The notes under the pieces: model-generated
The model's database searches: none
Seen by the model: the letters and a program-made list of their open reading frames with translations, nothing else
What the model was told of the DNA's origin: nothing
Assembly: GCA_003220345.1 (NCBI GenBank)
Contig: QHSC01000084.1
Coordinates: 1 to 47,267, forward strand
Length of the DNA stretch: 47,267 nt
From: Candidatus Rokuibacteriota bacterium
GTDB lineage: Bacteria > Methylomirabilota > Methylomirabilia > Rokubacteriales > CSP1-6
Direction of reading: 5' to 3'
Position numbers and translations under genes: made by a program
In this document: one piece after another, positions 35,113 to 44,382 of the stretch
Position numbering within the stretch: the stretch's first letter is position 1
Layout: every line of letters begins with the position of its first letter

Positions 35113-36807
35113 CTAGCCGACAGGCTCCTTCCTCAAGAAGTCGAAGTCGCAGCCGTGGTCGGCCTGGAGCACGTGGTCCATGTAGAGGCGTCGATATCCG
35201 CGGCTCGGACCTCGCGCGGTCGTCGAAGTGGCGCGGCGCTTGGCCAGCACCGCCTCGTCCACGAGGAGATCGAGCCGGCGATCTTTCACACTCAACCTGA
35301 TGCGATCCCCGGTCCTGGCCAGGGCGAGCGGGCCGCCCACCGCGGCCTCGGGCGTGACGTGAAGCACGATGGTGCCGAAGGCCGTCCCGCTCATCCGCGC
35401 ATCCGAGATGCGCACCATGTCCTTGACGCCGGCGCGTCCCAGCTTCTGCGGGATGGGGAGATAGCCCGCCTCGGGCATGCCGGGCGCGCCCTTCGGCCCC
35501 GCGTGCTTCAGGACGAGGATGCTCTCCGGCGTCACAGGTAGCGCGGGATCGTCGACGCGCGCGGCAAGATCTTCGAGCGAGTCGAAGACCAAGGCGCTCG
35601 CCTCTGTCTCGAACAGGCGCGCGTCCGCGGCGGAGCGCTTCAGGATCGCGCCACCCGGCGCCAGGGAGCCGAAGAGGGCGACGAGCCCGCCCACGGGCAG
35701 GATGGGCTCGCTGCGAGGCCGGATCACTGCGTGGTCGACGTAGCGTGGGGTCGCATCCAGCCGGTCGCCCAGCGTCTCGCCGGTGACGGTGAGGCAGCCC
35801 AGGTGGAGCTGGGGGCGCAGCTCGGCAAGCACGGCGCCGAGCCCGCCCGCATTGAAGAAATCCTCCATGTAGAAATCACCGGAAGGCTTGAGGTCGACGA
35901 GAACGGGCGTCTCGTCGGAGATGGTGTTGAGGCGCTCGAGCGAGATGGGCACGCCCACGCGGCCCGCGATGGCCGTCAGGTGGATGATGGCGTTGGTCGA
36001 GCCGCCGATGGCGAGGAGCACGCGCAGGGCATTCTCGATGGCCTCGGCCGTAAGCACGCGATCAGGCGTGATCCGTGATTCCGCGAGCCGCACCGCCGCC
36101 TCGCCGGTCGCCTCGCCCGCGCGCAGCCGGTCGGCGTGGACGGCGGGAATGGCCGCGGTGCCGGGCAGCGTCATGCCGAGCGTCTCGGCCACGCAGGCCA
36201 TGGTGCTGGCCGTGCCCATGACGGCGCAGGTGCCCGACGTGGTCGCGAGCCGGCTCTCCACGCCGTCGATCTCGTCCTTCGAGATGCCGCCCGCTCGATA
36301 GCGCGCCCAGAAGCGCCGACAGTCGGTGCAGGCGCCGAGCCGCTCGTTCTGCCAGCGGCCCGTCATCATGGGTCCCGCCACGAGCTGGATGGCGGGAACG
36401 CCGGCGGAGGCCGCTCCCATGAGCTGGGCCGGCACCGTCTTGTCGCAGCCGCCGACGAGCACGACGGCGTCCATGGGCTGGGCGCGCACCATCTCCTCCA
36501 CGTCCATGGACATGAGGTTGCGATACATCATGCTCGTCGGGTCGAGGAAGACCTCGCCGAGCGAGATGGTGGGGAAGGTGATGGGCAGCCCGCCCGCCGC
36601 GAGCACCCCGCGCTTGACGGACTCGATGAGCTCGGGAAGCTGCCGATGGCAGTTGTTGAAGCCCGAGCCCGAATCGGCGATCCCCACGATGGGCTTGGCG
36701 AGGCTCGCCGACGAGTAGCCCATGGAGCGAGCGAAGGAGCGCCGGAGATAGAGCGCGAAGTCCCGGTCGCCGTAGTTGGTCAGCCCGCGCGCGAGTCCGT
36801 GGTCCAT
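35113..36807 (-). CDS. IlvD/Edd-family dehydratase, sugar-acid type (L-arabonate/xylonate dehydratase-like)
   Basis: The 564-residue iron-sulfur enzyme has GFNNCHRQLPELIE, VGGCDKTVPAQLMGA, GACTDCRRFWARYRAG and TSGTCAVMGTASTMACVAE, which supply the cluster cysteines. It also has the C-terminal MVRISDARMSGTAFGTIVLH and HVLQADHGCDFDFL. The C-terminal HVLQADxGxDFDFL ending is shared with sugar-acid dehydratases rather than the branched-chain biosynthetic IlvD. It would dehydrate a sugar acid or related hydroxy acid. It closes the cluster with the MmgE/PrpD gene. Confidence 0.84.
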   Translation of the reverse strand: MDHGLARGLTNYGDRDFALYLRRSFARSMGYSSASLAKPIVGIADSGSGFNNCHRQLPELIESVKRGVLAAGGLPITFPTISLGEVFLDPTSMMYRNLMSMDVEEMVRAQPMDAVVLVGGCDKTVPAQLMGAASAGVPAIQLVAGPMMTGRWQNERLGACTDCRRFWARYRAGGISKDEIDGVESRLATTSGTCAVMGTASTMACVAETLGMTLPGTAAIPAVHADRLRAGEATGEAAVRLAESRITPDRVLTAEAIENALRVLLAIGGSTNAIIHLTAIAGRVGVPISLERLNTISDETPVLVDLKPSGDFYMEDFFNAGGLGAVLAELRPQLHLGCLTVTGETLGDRLDATPRYVDHAVIRPRSEPILPVGGLVALFGSLAPGGAILKRSAADARLFETEASALVFDSLEDLAARVDDPALPVTPESILVLKHAGPKGAPGMPEAGYLPIPQKLGRAGVKDMVRISDARMSGTAFGTIVLHVTPEAAVGGPLALARTGDRIRLSVKDRRLDLLVDEAVLAKRRATSTTARGPSRGYRRLYMDHVLQADHGCDFDFLRKEPVG

Positions 36808-36836
36808 GTGTCGCTCCGCGCTCGTCGAGGCCGGGA

Positions 36837-38189
36837 TCAGGCCTGGGGCGGGACGAGGCGCGCGGTCAGGTCGCGGATGTCCTTGAGGCGGTCCACGCCG
36901 TCGACGATCTCCACGATCTCGCGGGCGCGGGCCTCGCCCAGGGGGGCGCCCGCGAGCGAGTGGAACTTGGCCACCACCTCGTCGGAGGCGATCGGGTTGG
37001 CCGCGTCGCCACGGACGACATTGGTGCGGCGCGAGAGCACGCGTCCGTCCGCGAGGGTGATGCGCACCTCGGCTGTGGGATAGTCGGCCCGCTTGAGCGT
37101 CATCTCGGGATCGGCGGCGACCTCCACGCGTGCGGCCAGGTCACGGATGCGCGGATCGGCCAGGCGCGACTCCTCGAAGGCGGCGACATCCGTGCGCCCG
37201 AGCACGAGGGCGGCGGCCGCGGCGTACGGGATGGAGAACTTGGCGCCGAGCATGCTCGCGGGCGCGGCCTCGGTCATGCGCAGGCCGAAAGGGATGGAGG
37301 TGATGCGCACCCGCGCCACCTGCTCGGCCGTGAGCTTGGCCTCGGCGCGCATCGCCATGATGGCGTCCAGCGCCGGGTGGTTCATGCGGCAGCAGGCGTG
37401 GAGCTTGAAGTAGTTCAGCTCGATGCGGTAGTCCTCACCGAGCCCACGCACCGTCTCCTCGGGATCGAAGCGATCGGCCAGGATGGTGCCATAGACGTCA
37501 GACGGCGCGTCCTCGAGAGCGGTGAACCCGGCGCGCAGCAGGTCCACGGCCAGGATGCCCTCGAGCCCCGAGCGCCCCGGATAGGCGTTCCTGATGGTGG
37601 CGCCCTCGAGGGCGGGCGTCCACGTGTTGGCCGGACTCATCGACGCCGAGAGATTGATGACGCGCCTCATGTCGTCCGAGGCGAGATCGTTCAAGCGCGC
37701 CACCGCCGCCGCGGTGCTGATGGTGCCCCAGGTGCCGTGGGAGTGGACGTTGGGACGGGCCTGCGTGGCCCCGCCGATACGCGAGCCGATCTCGTAGCCC
37801 GCGATGACGCTCTCGAGGAGCCGGCCGCCGTCCGCGCCCAGCTCCTCGGCGACGGCGAGCGCTCCGGGAATCACGTGGATCGCCGGATGGCCCCCGCCCA
37901 GTCGATTGCCCTCGTCCATCTCGAGGGCCACCCCGGCCGCGGCATTGGTGAACGTGGCGAGGAGCGAATCGGTCTTGAGGCCATGGCCGAGCAGGCTCGA
38001 GCTGCCGTGAGGGGCGCGGCGGGCGGCCATCCTGGCCAGGCGGACGTTCTCGGGCAGCGCGCTCCCGGCGACGATGGCGCCGATCGTGTCGAGGAGCACG
38101 AGCTTGGACGCCTTGACGGTCGAGGCAGGAAGGTCGGCCAGGTGAATGCCGCAGGCGAAGCCGGCCAGCCGCGCGAGATAGTCCATCAA
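36837..38189 (-). CDS. MmgE/PrpD family protein
   Basis: The 450-residue protein has LLDTIGAIVAGSALPENVRL, VALEMDEGNRLGGGHPAIHV and NYFKLHACCRMNHPALDAIM, typical of the 2-methylcitrate dehydratase/iminodisuccinate epimerase/cis-aconitate decarboxylase superfamily. The family acts on tri- and dicarboxylic acids, and here the substrate is unknown. Its start overlaps the end of the hydantoinase gene by four bases. Confidence 0.85.
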   Translation of the reverse strand: MMDYLARLAGFACGIHLADLPASTVKASKLVLLDTIGAIVAGSALPENVRLARMAARRAPHGSSSLLGHGLKTDSLLATFTNAAAGVALEMDEGNRLGGGHPAIHVIPGALAVAEELGADGGRLLESVIAGYEIGSRIGGATQARPNVHSHGTWGTISTAAAVARLNDLASDDMRRVINLSASMSPANTWTPALEGATIRNAYPGRSGLEGILAVDLLRAGFTALEDAPSDVYGTILADRFDPEETVRGLGEDYRIELNYFKLHACCRMNHPALDAIMAMRAEAKLTAEQVARVRITSIPFGLRMTEAAPASMLGAKFSIPYAAAAALVLGRTDVAAFEESRLADPRIRDLAARVEVAADPEMTLKRADYPTAEVRITLADGRVLSRRTNVVRGDAANPIASDEVVAKFHSLAGAPLGEARAREIVEIVDGVDRLKDIRDLTARLVPPQA

Positions 38190-39610
38190 CGCACCGAGCC
38201 TCCGAGGGGGGCGATGGGGCCGCCGCGCGCGAGGAACTGGCCATAGCCCGGCTTCTGCTCGAGCGTGCCCTGGTTGAGCACGACCTGGCCGCGCAGCAGC
38301 GTCATCCAGGCCTTGCCACGCGCCAGCCAGCCTTCATACGGCGTGAAGCCCGCGATGCCGAGATGCTGCTTCTGCTCGATGGTCCAGGCGGGCGCGGGAT
38401 CCCAGATGGTCAGGTCCGCATCCGCGCCCACGCGGATCACACCTTTACGCGGGTACAGGCCAAAGATGCGCGCGGGGTTCTCGGCCATCACACGCGCCAT
38501 CCACGTCACGGGCAGGGCGCGGTTGACCACGCCCTCGCTCCACATGAGCGAGGTCAGCGTCTCGAGCGAGGGCGCGCCGAAGGGAATGGGCTTGCCCTCG
38601 GCGTCCACGAAGATGTTCTTCCGCCCGGGCTCCTTCGCCGCGGGCACGCGGGGAGAATGATCGCTCGCCACCGTCGAGACGAAGCCCTGCTCGGTGCCCG
38701 CCCACAGCGCGCTCTGGTTGAGGCCGTCCGCCGAGCGGAGAGGCGGACCGATCTTGGCGAAGGGCCCGAGGCGCTCCATCTCCTTCTCGTTCAGCAGGAG
38801 GTACTGCGGGCAGGTCTCGGCCCAGACGCGCTGGCCTTCGCTCTGCGCGCGCTTGATGCGCTCGAGGCCGAGCCGGGTCGAGAGGTGGACGACGTAGACG
38901 GGGCACTCGGCGAGCTTGCCGATCAGGATGGCGCGATTGATCGCCTCCTCCTCCGTCCAGTCCGGGCAGGTCGCGGGAAAGTCCACGGGCGCCGTCCGCC
39001 CCGCCGCGATGGCCTTGTCCTCGAGGTAGCAGAGAATGTCGCCGTTCTCGCAGTGGAGCTGGCAGACGCCGCCCAGGCGCCCGAGGATGTCCATGGTCTT
39101 GGCGATGAACTCGTCGGAGACCATGCGCTTCGGCCGCTTCTTGTACGTCATGAAGAGCTTGAAGGACGAGACGCCCATCGAGAAGGCCTCGGCGAGGCCC
39201 GAGAGGATGTGGGGCTCGTGATTCAGGATGAAGTGGAAGCCGAAGTCGAGGACGGAGAGGGCCTGCGCTTCCTCACGCAGCCGGGCCACCGCCTTGGGCA
39301 GCGTCTCACCCTCGTCATAGACCACGAAGGGGAGGAGCGTGGTCAGGCCCGTCTGGGCGGCAGCAAGCGGCGCCGTCTTCCAGTCGTCGTACTCCGGGCC
39401 GACGTGGAGATGGCAGTCGATGAGGCCGGGCAGGACGTAACGCCCGCCCGCGTCGATGACGCGGTCGGCAGGAGGCAAGAGCTCCTCGGGACCGATGGCG
39501 GCGATCTTGTCGCCCTTGATGGCCACGGCCGCCTCGAAGACGTCGGAGGCGGTCACGATCCTCCCGCCGCGGACGACGGTGTCGACGCGCGGAGCAGTAG
39601 CTGGGCTCAT
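38186..39610 (-). CDS. Dihydropyrimidinase/D-hydantoinase-like amidohydrolase
   Basis: The 474-residue cyclic amidohydrolase has the metal motif DCHLHVG (His67/His69), Lys151 in SSFKLFMTYKK (carboxylated bridging lysine), His186 in LHCENGD, a later VVHLST and the catalytic Asp in ASDHSPR. It would open a cyclic imide or hydantoin ring. The next gene upstream is a carbamoylase-like nitrilase that would cleave the N-carbamoyl product, a classical pair. An allantoinase-like role is less likely from the motifs. Confidence 0.86.
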   Translation of the reverse strand: MSPATAPRVDTVVRGGRIVTASDVFEAAVAIKGDKIAAIGPEELLPPADRVIDAGGRYVLPGLIDCHLHVGPEYDDWKTAPLAAAQTGLTTLLPFVVYDEGETLPKAVARLREEAQALSVLDFGFHFILNHEPHILSGLAEAFSMGVSSFKLFMTYKKRPKRMVSDEFIAKTMDILGRLGGVCQLHCENGDILCYLEDKAIAAGRTAPVDFPATCPDWTEEEAINRAILIGKLAECPVYVVHLSTRLGLERIKRAQSEGQRVWAETCPQYLLLNEKEMERLGPFAKIGPPLRSADGLNQSALWAGTEQGFVSTVASDHSPRVPAAKEPGRKNIFVDAEGKPIPFGAPSLETLTSLMWSEGVVNRALPVTWMARVMAENPARIFGLYPRKGVIRVGADADLTIWDPAPAWTIEQKQHLGIAGFTPYEGWLARGKAWMTLLRGQVVLNQGTLEQKPGYGQFLARGGPIAPLGGSVR

Positions 39611-40491
39611 CGGTGCGGCTCCTTCTCCGTCACGGGCTGAAGGAGCGTGGCGTAGTGCTGGGGCTGGCGGCGCCCGAGGAAGTTCCAGCGTTTGCGCACG
39701 GGGGTCATCTGGTCAAGATCGATGCGCGAGACGACCAGCTCATCGCCCGTGGTGGCGGCCTTGGCCAGCACCTGGCCCACGGGATTGATGACGCAGGAGC
39801 CGCCGATCAGCTCCACGCCGTCCTCCACGCCGGCCTTGGCGATGCCGACCACGAAGCACGCGTTGGCGTAGGCGCCGGAGCGCAGGCAGAGCTCGTTGAG
39901 ATCGAGGGCGAGGGCGGAGATGGGGGTGTTGTAGCCGATCAGGATGATCTCGGCGCCCTGGAGGGCGAGCGCGCGATAGCTCTCGGGGTACCGGCGGTCC
40001 TGGCAAATCGCGATTCCCACCTTGGCGCCGCAGGCGTCGAAGACCTTGTAGCCCGTGTCGCCGTGGGCGAAGTAGTAGGGCTCGTAGACCTGGGCGAAGC
40101 CGTCCGCGGCCTTGGTGCCGGGAAGGTGGATCTTCCTGAAAGTCCCGACGATCCGGCCGTCGCGGTCGGTCAGGAGCGCGGTGTTGAAGTACTTGCCGTC
40201 GGCCTTCTCGCAGAAGCCGACGTGGACGGCGATCCGGGCCTCCTTGGCGCGGCGAAGGAGGGGCTCGAGGGCCTTGGGTGGGATCTCCGTCTCGAAGAAC
40301 TGATCGAAGTCCATGCGGATCTTCTTGGGGAAATACGTCGTGAGCGCCATCTCGGGATAGGCGACGAGCTCGACGCTCTGGGCTTTGGCCTGATCGAGCA
40401 GCGCGAGCATGCGCTCGACGATTTCCTCCCGGCTGCTGCTCTCCTGGTTGGGACCCAGCTGGGCGGCGGCGATGGTGACGATGCGAGCCAT
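39607..40491 (-). CDS. Nitrilase-superfamily amidohydrolase, N-carbamoyl-amino acid hydrolase-like
   Basis: The 294-residue enzyme has the Glu-Lys-Cys triad: Glu47 in AYPEMALTTYF, Lys120 in FRKIHLPG and Cys163 in AICQDRRYPE. CxDRRxPE is close to the N-carbamoyl-D-amino acid hydrolase motif (CNDRRWPE). It hydrolyses a C-N bond, most likely of an N-carbamoyl compound produced by the neighbouring ring-opening enzyme. Four-base overlap with that gene. Confidence 0.86.
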   Translation of the reverse strand: MARIVTIAAAQLGPNQESSSREEIVERMLALLDQAKAQSVELVAYPEMALTTYFPKKIRMDFDQFFETEIPPKALEPLLRRAKEARIAVHVGFCEKADGKYFNTALLTDRDGRIVGTFRKIHLPGTKAADGFAQVYEPYYFAHGDTGYKVFDACGAKVGIAICQDRRYPESYRALALQGAEIILIGYNTPISALALDLNELCLRSGAYANACFVVGIAKAGVEDGVELIGGSCVINPVGQVLAKAATTGDELVVSRIDLDQMTPVRKRWNFLGRRQPQHYATLLQPVTEKEPHR

Positions 40492-40522
40492 GAGCTTTCT
40501 CCTCTACTGGTTTCCCAACATC

Positions 40523-41284
40523 CTACCCGGTCACGCCGAGCTTGGCGACCTCTTCGCGGACCAACCGCTTGATCTCCCGCTCGAGAGCCACGAACTCCGC
40601 GCTCGAGCGCTCGCGCGGATGCGGGAGGGCCACGTCCACGATCTCCTTGATGGTGCCGGGTTGTGTGGCCATGACCACGATGCGGTCGGCGAGGAAGATG
40701 GACTCCGAGATGCTGTGGGTGACGAAGACCACGGTCTTCTTGTCCTGCTCCCAGATCCGGAGGAGCTCCTCCTGCATGACCTCGCGCGTCTGCGCGTCAA
40801 GCGCCCCGAAGGGCTCGTCCATCAGGAGCACCGAGGGGTGGTTGGCCAGCGCCCGCGCGATGGCCACCCGCTGCTTCATGCCGCCGGAAAGCTCGCGCGG
40901 GTACTTGCCCTCGTGCTCGGCGAGGCCGACGAGCGAGAGGTACGCGCGCGCGGTGGCGCGGCGCTCGGCGCGCGACACGCCCTGGACCATGGGGCCGAAC
41001 TCCACGTTCTCGATGGCCGTGCGCCAGGGGAAGAGCGCGTACTCCTGGAAGACCACCCCGCGATCGGCGCCCGCGTGGGTGACCTCGCGGCCGTCCACGA
41101 GGATATAGCCCGTGGTGGGCTCGATGAAGCCCGCGATCATGTTGAGCAGCGTGGACTTCCCGCAGCCCGATGGACCGAGGAGGCAGGTGAAGCTGTTCTC
41201 CGACAGCTCGAGGCTGACCTCGTCGAGGGCGAGCGCGCCCTCCGTGTAGCTCTTGGACACCCGCTCGATCTGGATGGACTTCAC
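40523..41284 (-). CDS. ABC transporter ATP-binding protein (SsuB/TauB type)
   Basis: The 253-residue ATPase has Walker A GPSGCGKST, Q-loop VVFQEYALFPWRT, signature LSGGMKQR and Walker B LLMDEPFGALDAQTR, followed by VFVTHSISE. This is the nitrate/sulfonate/taurine subfamily layout. It would power the adjacent permease; start overlaps the permease end by four bases. Confidence 0.92.
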   Translation of the reverse strand: MKSIQIERVSKSYTEGALALDEVSLELSENSFTCLLGPSGCGKSTLLNMIAGFIEPTTGYILVDGREVTHAGADRGVVFQEYALFPWRTAIENVEFGPMVQGVSRAERRATARAYLSLVGLAEHEGKYPRELSGGMKQRVAIARALANHPSVLLMDEPFGALDAQTREVMQEELLRIWEQDKKTVVFVTHSISESIFLADRIVVMATQPGTIKEIVDVALPHPRERSSAEFVALEREIKRLVREEVAKLGVTG

Positions 41285-42162
41285 GACTTGCCCCGAGACT
41301 CCGCGCGCCAGCGGAGGAGACGGCCCTCCAGCTTGCGCAAGAGCAGGTTGGCCGTCACCCCGATGATTCCAATCACGGCCGCGCCGAGGAGCATGTTGGA
41401 GACGAGGAAGAAGGTGCGCGCATCGTTGATGAGATAGCCCAGCCCGGAGTCGGCGGCGATGAACTCCGCTGCCACGATGACGAAGAACGAGAGCCCGAAG
41501 GCGAGCCGCAGGCCCGTGATGATATTGGGCGTGGCCGCAGGCAGGACGACGTGCCAGAAGATCTGGCGCTCGGTGGCGCCGAGGCTGGAGGCGGCGCGGA
41601 TCAGCAAAGGGTCGACGTACTTGATGCCTTCCACCGTTGTGGTGAAGACGGGAAAGAAGGCGGCATAGGCGATGAAGGCGACCTTGGACGACTCACCGAT
41701 GCCGAACCAGAGCACCATCATGGGCAGAAAGGCCAGGGGCGGAATGGGCCGCAGCATCTCCAGGGTGGGCTCCACGAGGTGCTCGAGCAAGCGCGAGCGA
41801 CCGAGTGCGGTGCCCACGAAGACGCCCAGAGCAGCGGCGATGCCGAAGCCCCAGAGGACCCGAGAGAGGCTCGCCGTGATGTGCCGGAGGAGCTCGCCCG
41901 AGGCCGCCATCTTGATCCCCGCGCGCAGGACCGCGTCCGGAGCGGGCAGGAGCACGGGGTTGAAGACCTTCAGCACGTGAGCGTTGAGCAGGCTCACGCC
42001 CCACCAGAGCGCGAAGAAGAGGAGCAGGGAGCAGAGGCGCAGGAGGACGACGACGGGCCGGCCGAGGGTCCGGGGCGACCTCGGTCTCGCCCCGGCCGTG
42101 CTCGGAGTATCCGCGCGGGGAGAGACCGCTGCCCCGGGCGTATCTACCGCCTGGGCTTCCAT
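41281..42162 (-). CDS. ABC transporter permease (SsuC/TauC type)
   Basis: The 293-residue protein has six hydrophobic segments and a proline-rich N-terminus. The cytoplasmic EAA loop is IRAASSLGATERQIFWHVVLPAA and the family block is RPIPPLAFLPMMVLWFGIGE. The ATG at 42162 lies inside the last codons of the binding protein gene (19-base overlap), so the pair is co-translated. Confidence 0.9.
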   Translation of the reverse strand: MEAQAVDTPGAAVSPRADTPSTAGARPRSPRTLGRPVVVLLRLCSLLLFFALWWGVSLLNAHVLKVFNPVLLPAPDAVLRAGIKMAASGELLRHITASLSRVLWGFGIAAALGVFVGTALGRSRLLEHLVEPTLEMLRPIPPLAFLPMMVLWFGIGESSKVAFIAYAAFFPVFTTTVEGIKYVDPLLIRAASSLGATERQIFWHVVLPAATPNIITGLRLAFGLSFFVIVAAEFIAADSGLGYLINDARTFFLVSNMLLGAAVIGIIGVTANLLLRKLEGRLLRWRAESRGKS

Positions 42163-43178
42163 GTCACCAGCTTCGGATCGATCTCGGCGAGGAGCTTGGG
42201 GGCCAGGATGTCCTCGGGCGCGACCGGCCCCTGGATGCGGTTGATGCCGAGCGCCCAGTCGCTCTGGAACCGGATGCTGTTGGCGACGTCGTCGGTCAGG
42301 GCAAGGCTGTACTTGTTCTGATCGGTCATCACCTCGATGGCGTCGCGATCGATCCGGAGCTGCGAGACGAGCGCCTCGAGCGCTTTGGGCCGGTCCTTGA
42401 CCATGAGGTCGTTGGCCTTGAGGAGCGCGCGCAGGACTGCCTTGAGCGTATTGGGCTTGTCCTTGATCCACGCGTCGGAGGCCATCAGGACCGAATGGTT
42501 GAATTGCAGCTTGTCGGTGGCCGCGTACGGCTCCGGCTTGCCGCCGATGAAGGAGGTGGTGCCCGTCACGTACATGGTGCCGCCCATCTTGACCAGCCGG
42601 AAGAGGTTTGGTTGCCAGCCGAGGAGGCCCTGGACGTCTCCCTTCGACGCCGCCACCACTCCTTCCGACGGCTGCATGTTGACGAGCGTCACCTTGGAGG
42701 CATCGAAGCCATAGATCTTGGCGAGCTTGGCCAGGATCAGCACCTGGGAATTGCCCTGGGTGAAGGCGAGCTTCTTGCCTTCGAGCTCACGCGGGTGGCC
42801 GAGCTTCACGCCGGGGGAAAGGACAAAGCCCTGCGTGCCCGCGATGTCCGCGAGGGCGCAGATGCTGTGCACGGGGAGCTTCTGCCCGCCCAGGACGATC
42901 TGCGTGAAAGTACCGCCCGTGCCGAGATTCTGGCTGCCTCCCGCCATGAGCGTGATGACGTCGGCGGCCGACTGCTGCCAGCGTACGTTGACGGTGAGGC
43001 CTACCTCCTTGAAGTAGCCGAAGGCGTCCGCGATGGCGACCTGGGATCCCAGCTGCGGGTCGCGGACGGCCGCGATCTCGATCTCCTTCTGCTCGATGGC
43101 GCCTTGCGCTCGAGCAAGCCCAGGAGCGAGAGTGAGGGCGAGCAGGATCAAGGCGAAGAGTCGAATGGCTATGGTCAC
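42144..43178 (-). CDS. NMT1/SsuA-like ABC transporter substrate-binding protein
   Basis: The 344-residue protein has a signal peptide (RLFALILLALTLAPGLARAQ). An NMT1/THI5-like periplasmic-binding fold follows: GYFKEVGLTVNVRWQQSAAD, VITLMAGGSQNLGTGG, GKKLAFTQGNSQVLI and KANDLMVKDRPKALEAL. The start GTG at 43178 is preferred over an upstream extension because AGGAGG sits five bases before it. Given the downstream hydantoinase-carbamoylase pair, the ligand may be a cyclic imide, carbamoyl compound or pyrimidine. That is inference. Confidence 0.87.
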   Translation of the reverse strand: MTIAIRLFALILLALTLAPGLARAQGAIEQKEIEIAAVRDPQLGSQVAIADAFGYFKEVGLTVNVRWQQSAADVITLMAGGSQNLGTGGTFTQIVLGGQKLPVHSICALADIAGTQGFVLSPGVKLGHPRELEGKKLAFTQGNSQVLILAKLAKIYGFDASKVTLVNMQPSEGVVAASKGDVQGLLGWQPNLFRLVKMGGTMYVTGTTSFIGGKPEPYAATDKLQFNHSVLMASDAWIKDKPNTLKAVLRALLKANDLMVKDRPKALEALVSQLRIDRDAIEVMTDQNKYSLALTDDVANSIRFQSDWALGINRIQGPVAPEDILAPKLLAEIDPKLVTWKPRR

Positions 43179-43221
43179 GACGTCCTCCTGAGATGGCGGT
43201 ATGAAGCGCGTGGTTCTGGGG

Positions 43222-43237
43222 AGCAACGCCCGTGCCA
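43222..43237 (-). promoter_or_regulatory. Consensus sigma-54 promoter of the transporter and hydantoinase cluster
   Basis: On the minus strand the bases read TGGCACGGGCGTTGCT, matching TGGCACG-N4-TTGCW at every defined position. GG (43236-43235) and GC (43224-43223) are separated by 10 bases. Transcription would begin near 43211, about 33 bases before the GTG at 43178. A perfect palindrome GCAGCCGGCTGC (43364-43375) lies about 130 bases upstream. The gap contains no gene. Confidence 0.75.
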
Positions 43238-43385
43238 GTGCTCCGCGCGCCTGTCCCTCCACAAAGAGACTCACCAGCGCTGACTTAGGGAGATACTCCC
43301 CCGCCCGCCCGTTGGCAAGCTGCCGAAGTCGCGGGCACTCCATGTCCCCTGCTCACCCTTCGCGCAGCCGGCTGCTTGGAGGCGC

Positions 43386-44357
43386 TTACCTCATCTCCGG
43401 AATCACCCAGAGCGGCTTCTCCCCGCGCGCCACCCGCTGCACGTTGTCGAAGGCGTTCCGGAACGCTTTCGGCCAGTTCTCCCACGTCGGCCCCGCCGAG
43501 TGCGGCGTGAATGTCACGTTCTCCAGCCCGAAGAGCGGGTGGTTGATGAGGGGCGGCTCCTCGACCATGACGTCGAGCCCCGCGGCCGCGATCTGCTTGG
43601 AGAGCAGCGCGTGGCGGAGCGCCTCCTCGTCGACGACGGGGCCCCGGCACGTGTTGATGAAGATGGCCTCCTTCTTCATCATTCCGAACTCGCGCGCGCC
43701 CATCATCTTCCGGGTCACGTCGTTGAGGGGAACGTGCAGGCTGACCACGTCCGAGGTCTGGAGCAGCTCGGGGAAGAGCGTGAACTTCACGCCGGTGGCG
43801 TCCTCCTGGTCTTCGCTGAGCCGCGCGACGTCGTAGTACTGCACGTCCATGTCGAAGGCGAGGGCCCGGCGCGCCACCTTCTTGCCGATGGTGCCGAGCC
43901 CCACGATGCCGAGGGTCTTGCCCGCCAGCTCGTAGGTGCGCGTCTCGGAGAAATCGCCCACGCGCCACTTGCCGTGCACGACATTGTCGTGATGCCACGA
44001 TAGCTTCTTGTAGACGGCCAGGATGAGCATCATGGTGTGCTCGGCCACCGCCACGGAATTGGAGCCGCCGTTGTTGGCGATGGGCACACCCGCTTTCTTG
44101 GCGGCGGCCAGATCGAGGCGGTCGTAGCCGGCGCTGATGAGCTGGATGAGCTTGAGTCCCGGCGCCGCCTTGAAAAAGTCCGGCCCCATCCCGGCCCGCG
44201 GAAAGCCCACGTAGTACTCGGCGCCGGCCACCGTCTTGAGGAAGTCAGGGTTGTCGGAGTCGGTGACGACCAGCTCGAACCCCTGCGGCACCATGCTGCG
44301 GGCTCTTTCCATGATGGGGTCGGGCATCTTGGGGGCGAAGACGATCTTGGTGGCCAC
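43386..44357 (-). CDS. D-isomer-specific 2-hydroxyacid dehydrogenase
   Basis: The 323-residue dehydrogenase has the Rossmann motif GLGTIGKKVA, ISAGYDRLDLAAAKKAGVPI, FINTCRGPVVDEEALRHAL (active-site Arg and Glu) and TPHSAGPTW (His). It reduces a 2-keto acid or oxidises a D-2-hydroxy acid with NAD(P). It follows the thioesterase gene by 25 bases. Confidence 0.9.
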   Translation of the reverse strand: MATKIVFAPKMPDPIMERARSMVPQGFELVVTDSDNPDFLKTVAGAEYYVGFPRAGMGPDFFKAAPGLKLIQLISAGYDRLDLAAAKKAGVPIANNGGSNSVAVAEHTMMLILAVYKKLSWHHDNVVHGKWRVGDFSETRTYELAGKTLGIVGLGTIGKKVARRALAFDMDVQYYDVARLSEDQEDATGVKFTLFPELLQTSDVVSLHVPLNDVTRKMMGAREFGMMKKEAIFINTCRGPVVDEEALRHALLSKQIAAAGLDVMVEEPPLINHPLFGLENVTFTPHSAGPTWENWPKAFRNAFDNVQRVARGEKPLWVIPEMR

Positions 44358-44382
44358 GATGGATCTCCTTTGGTCTGCTCGT

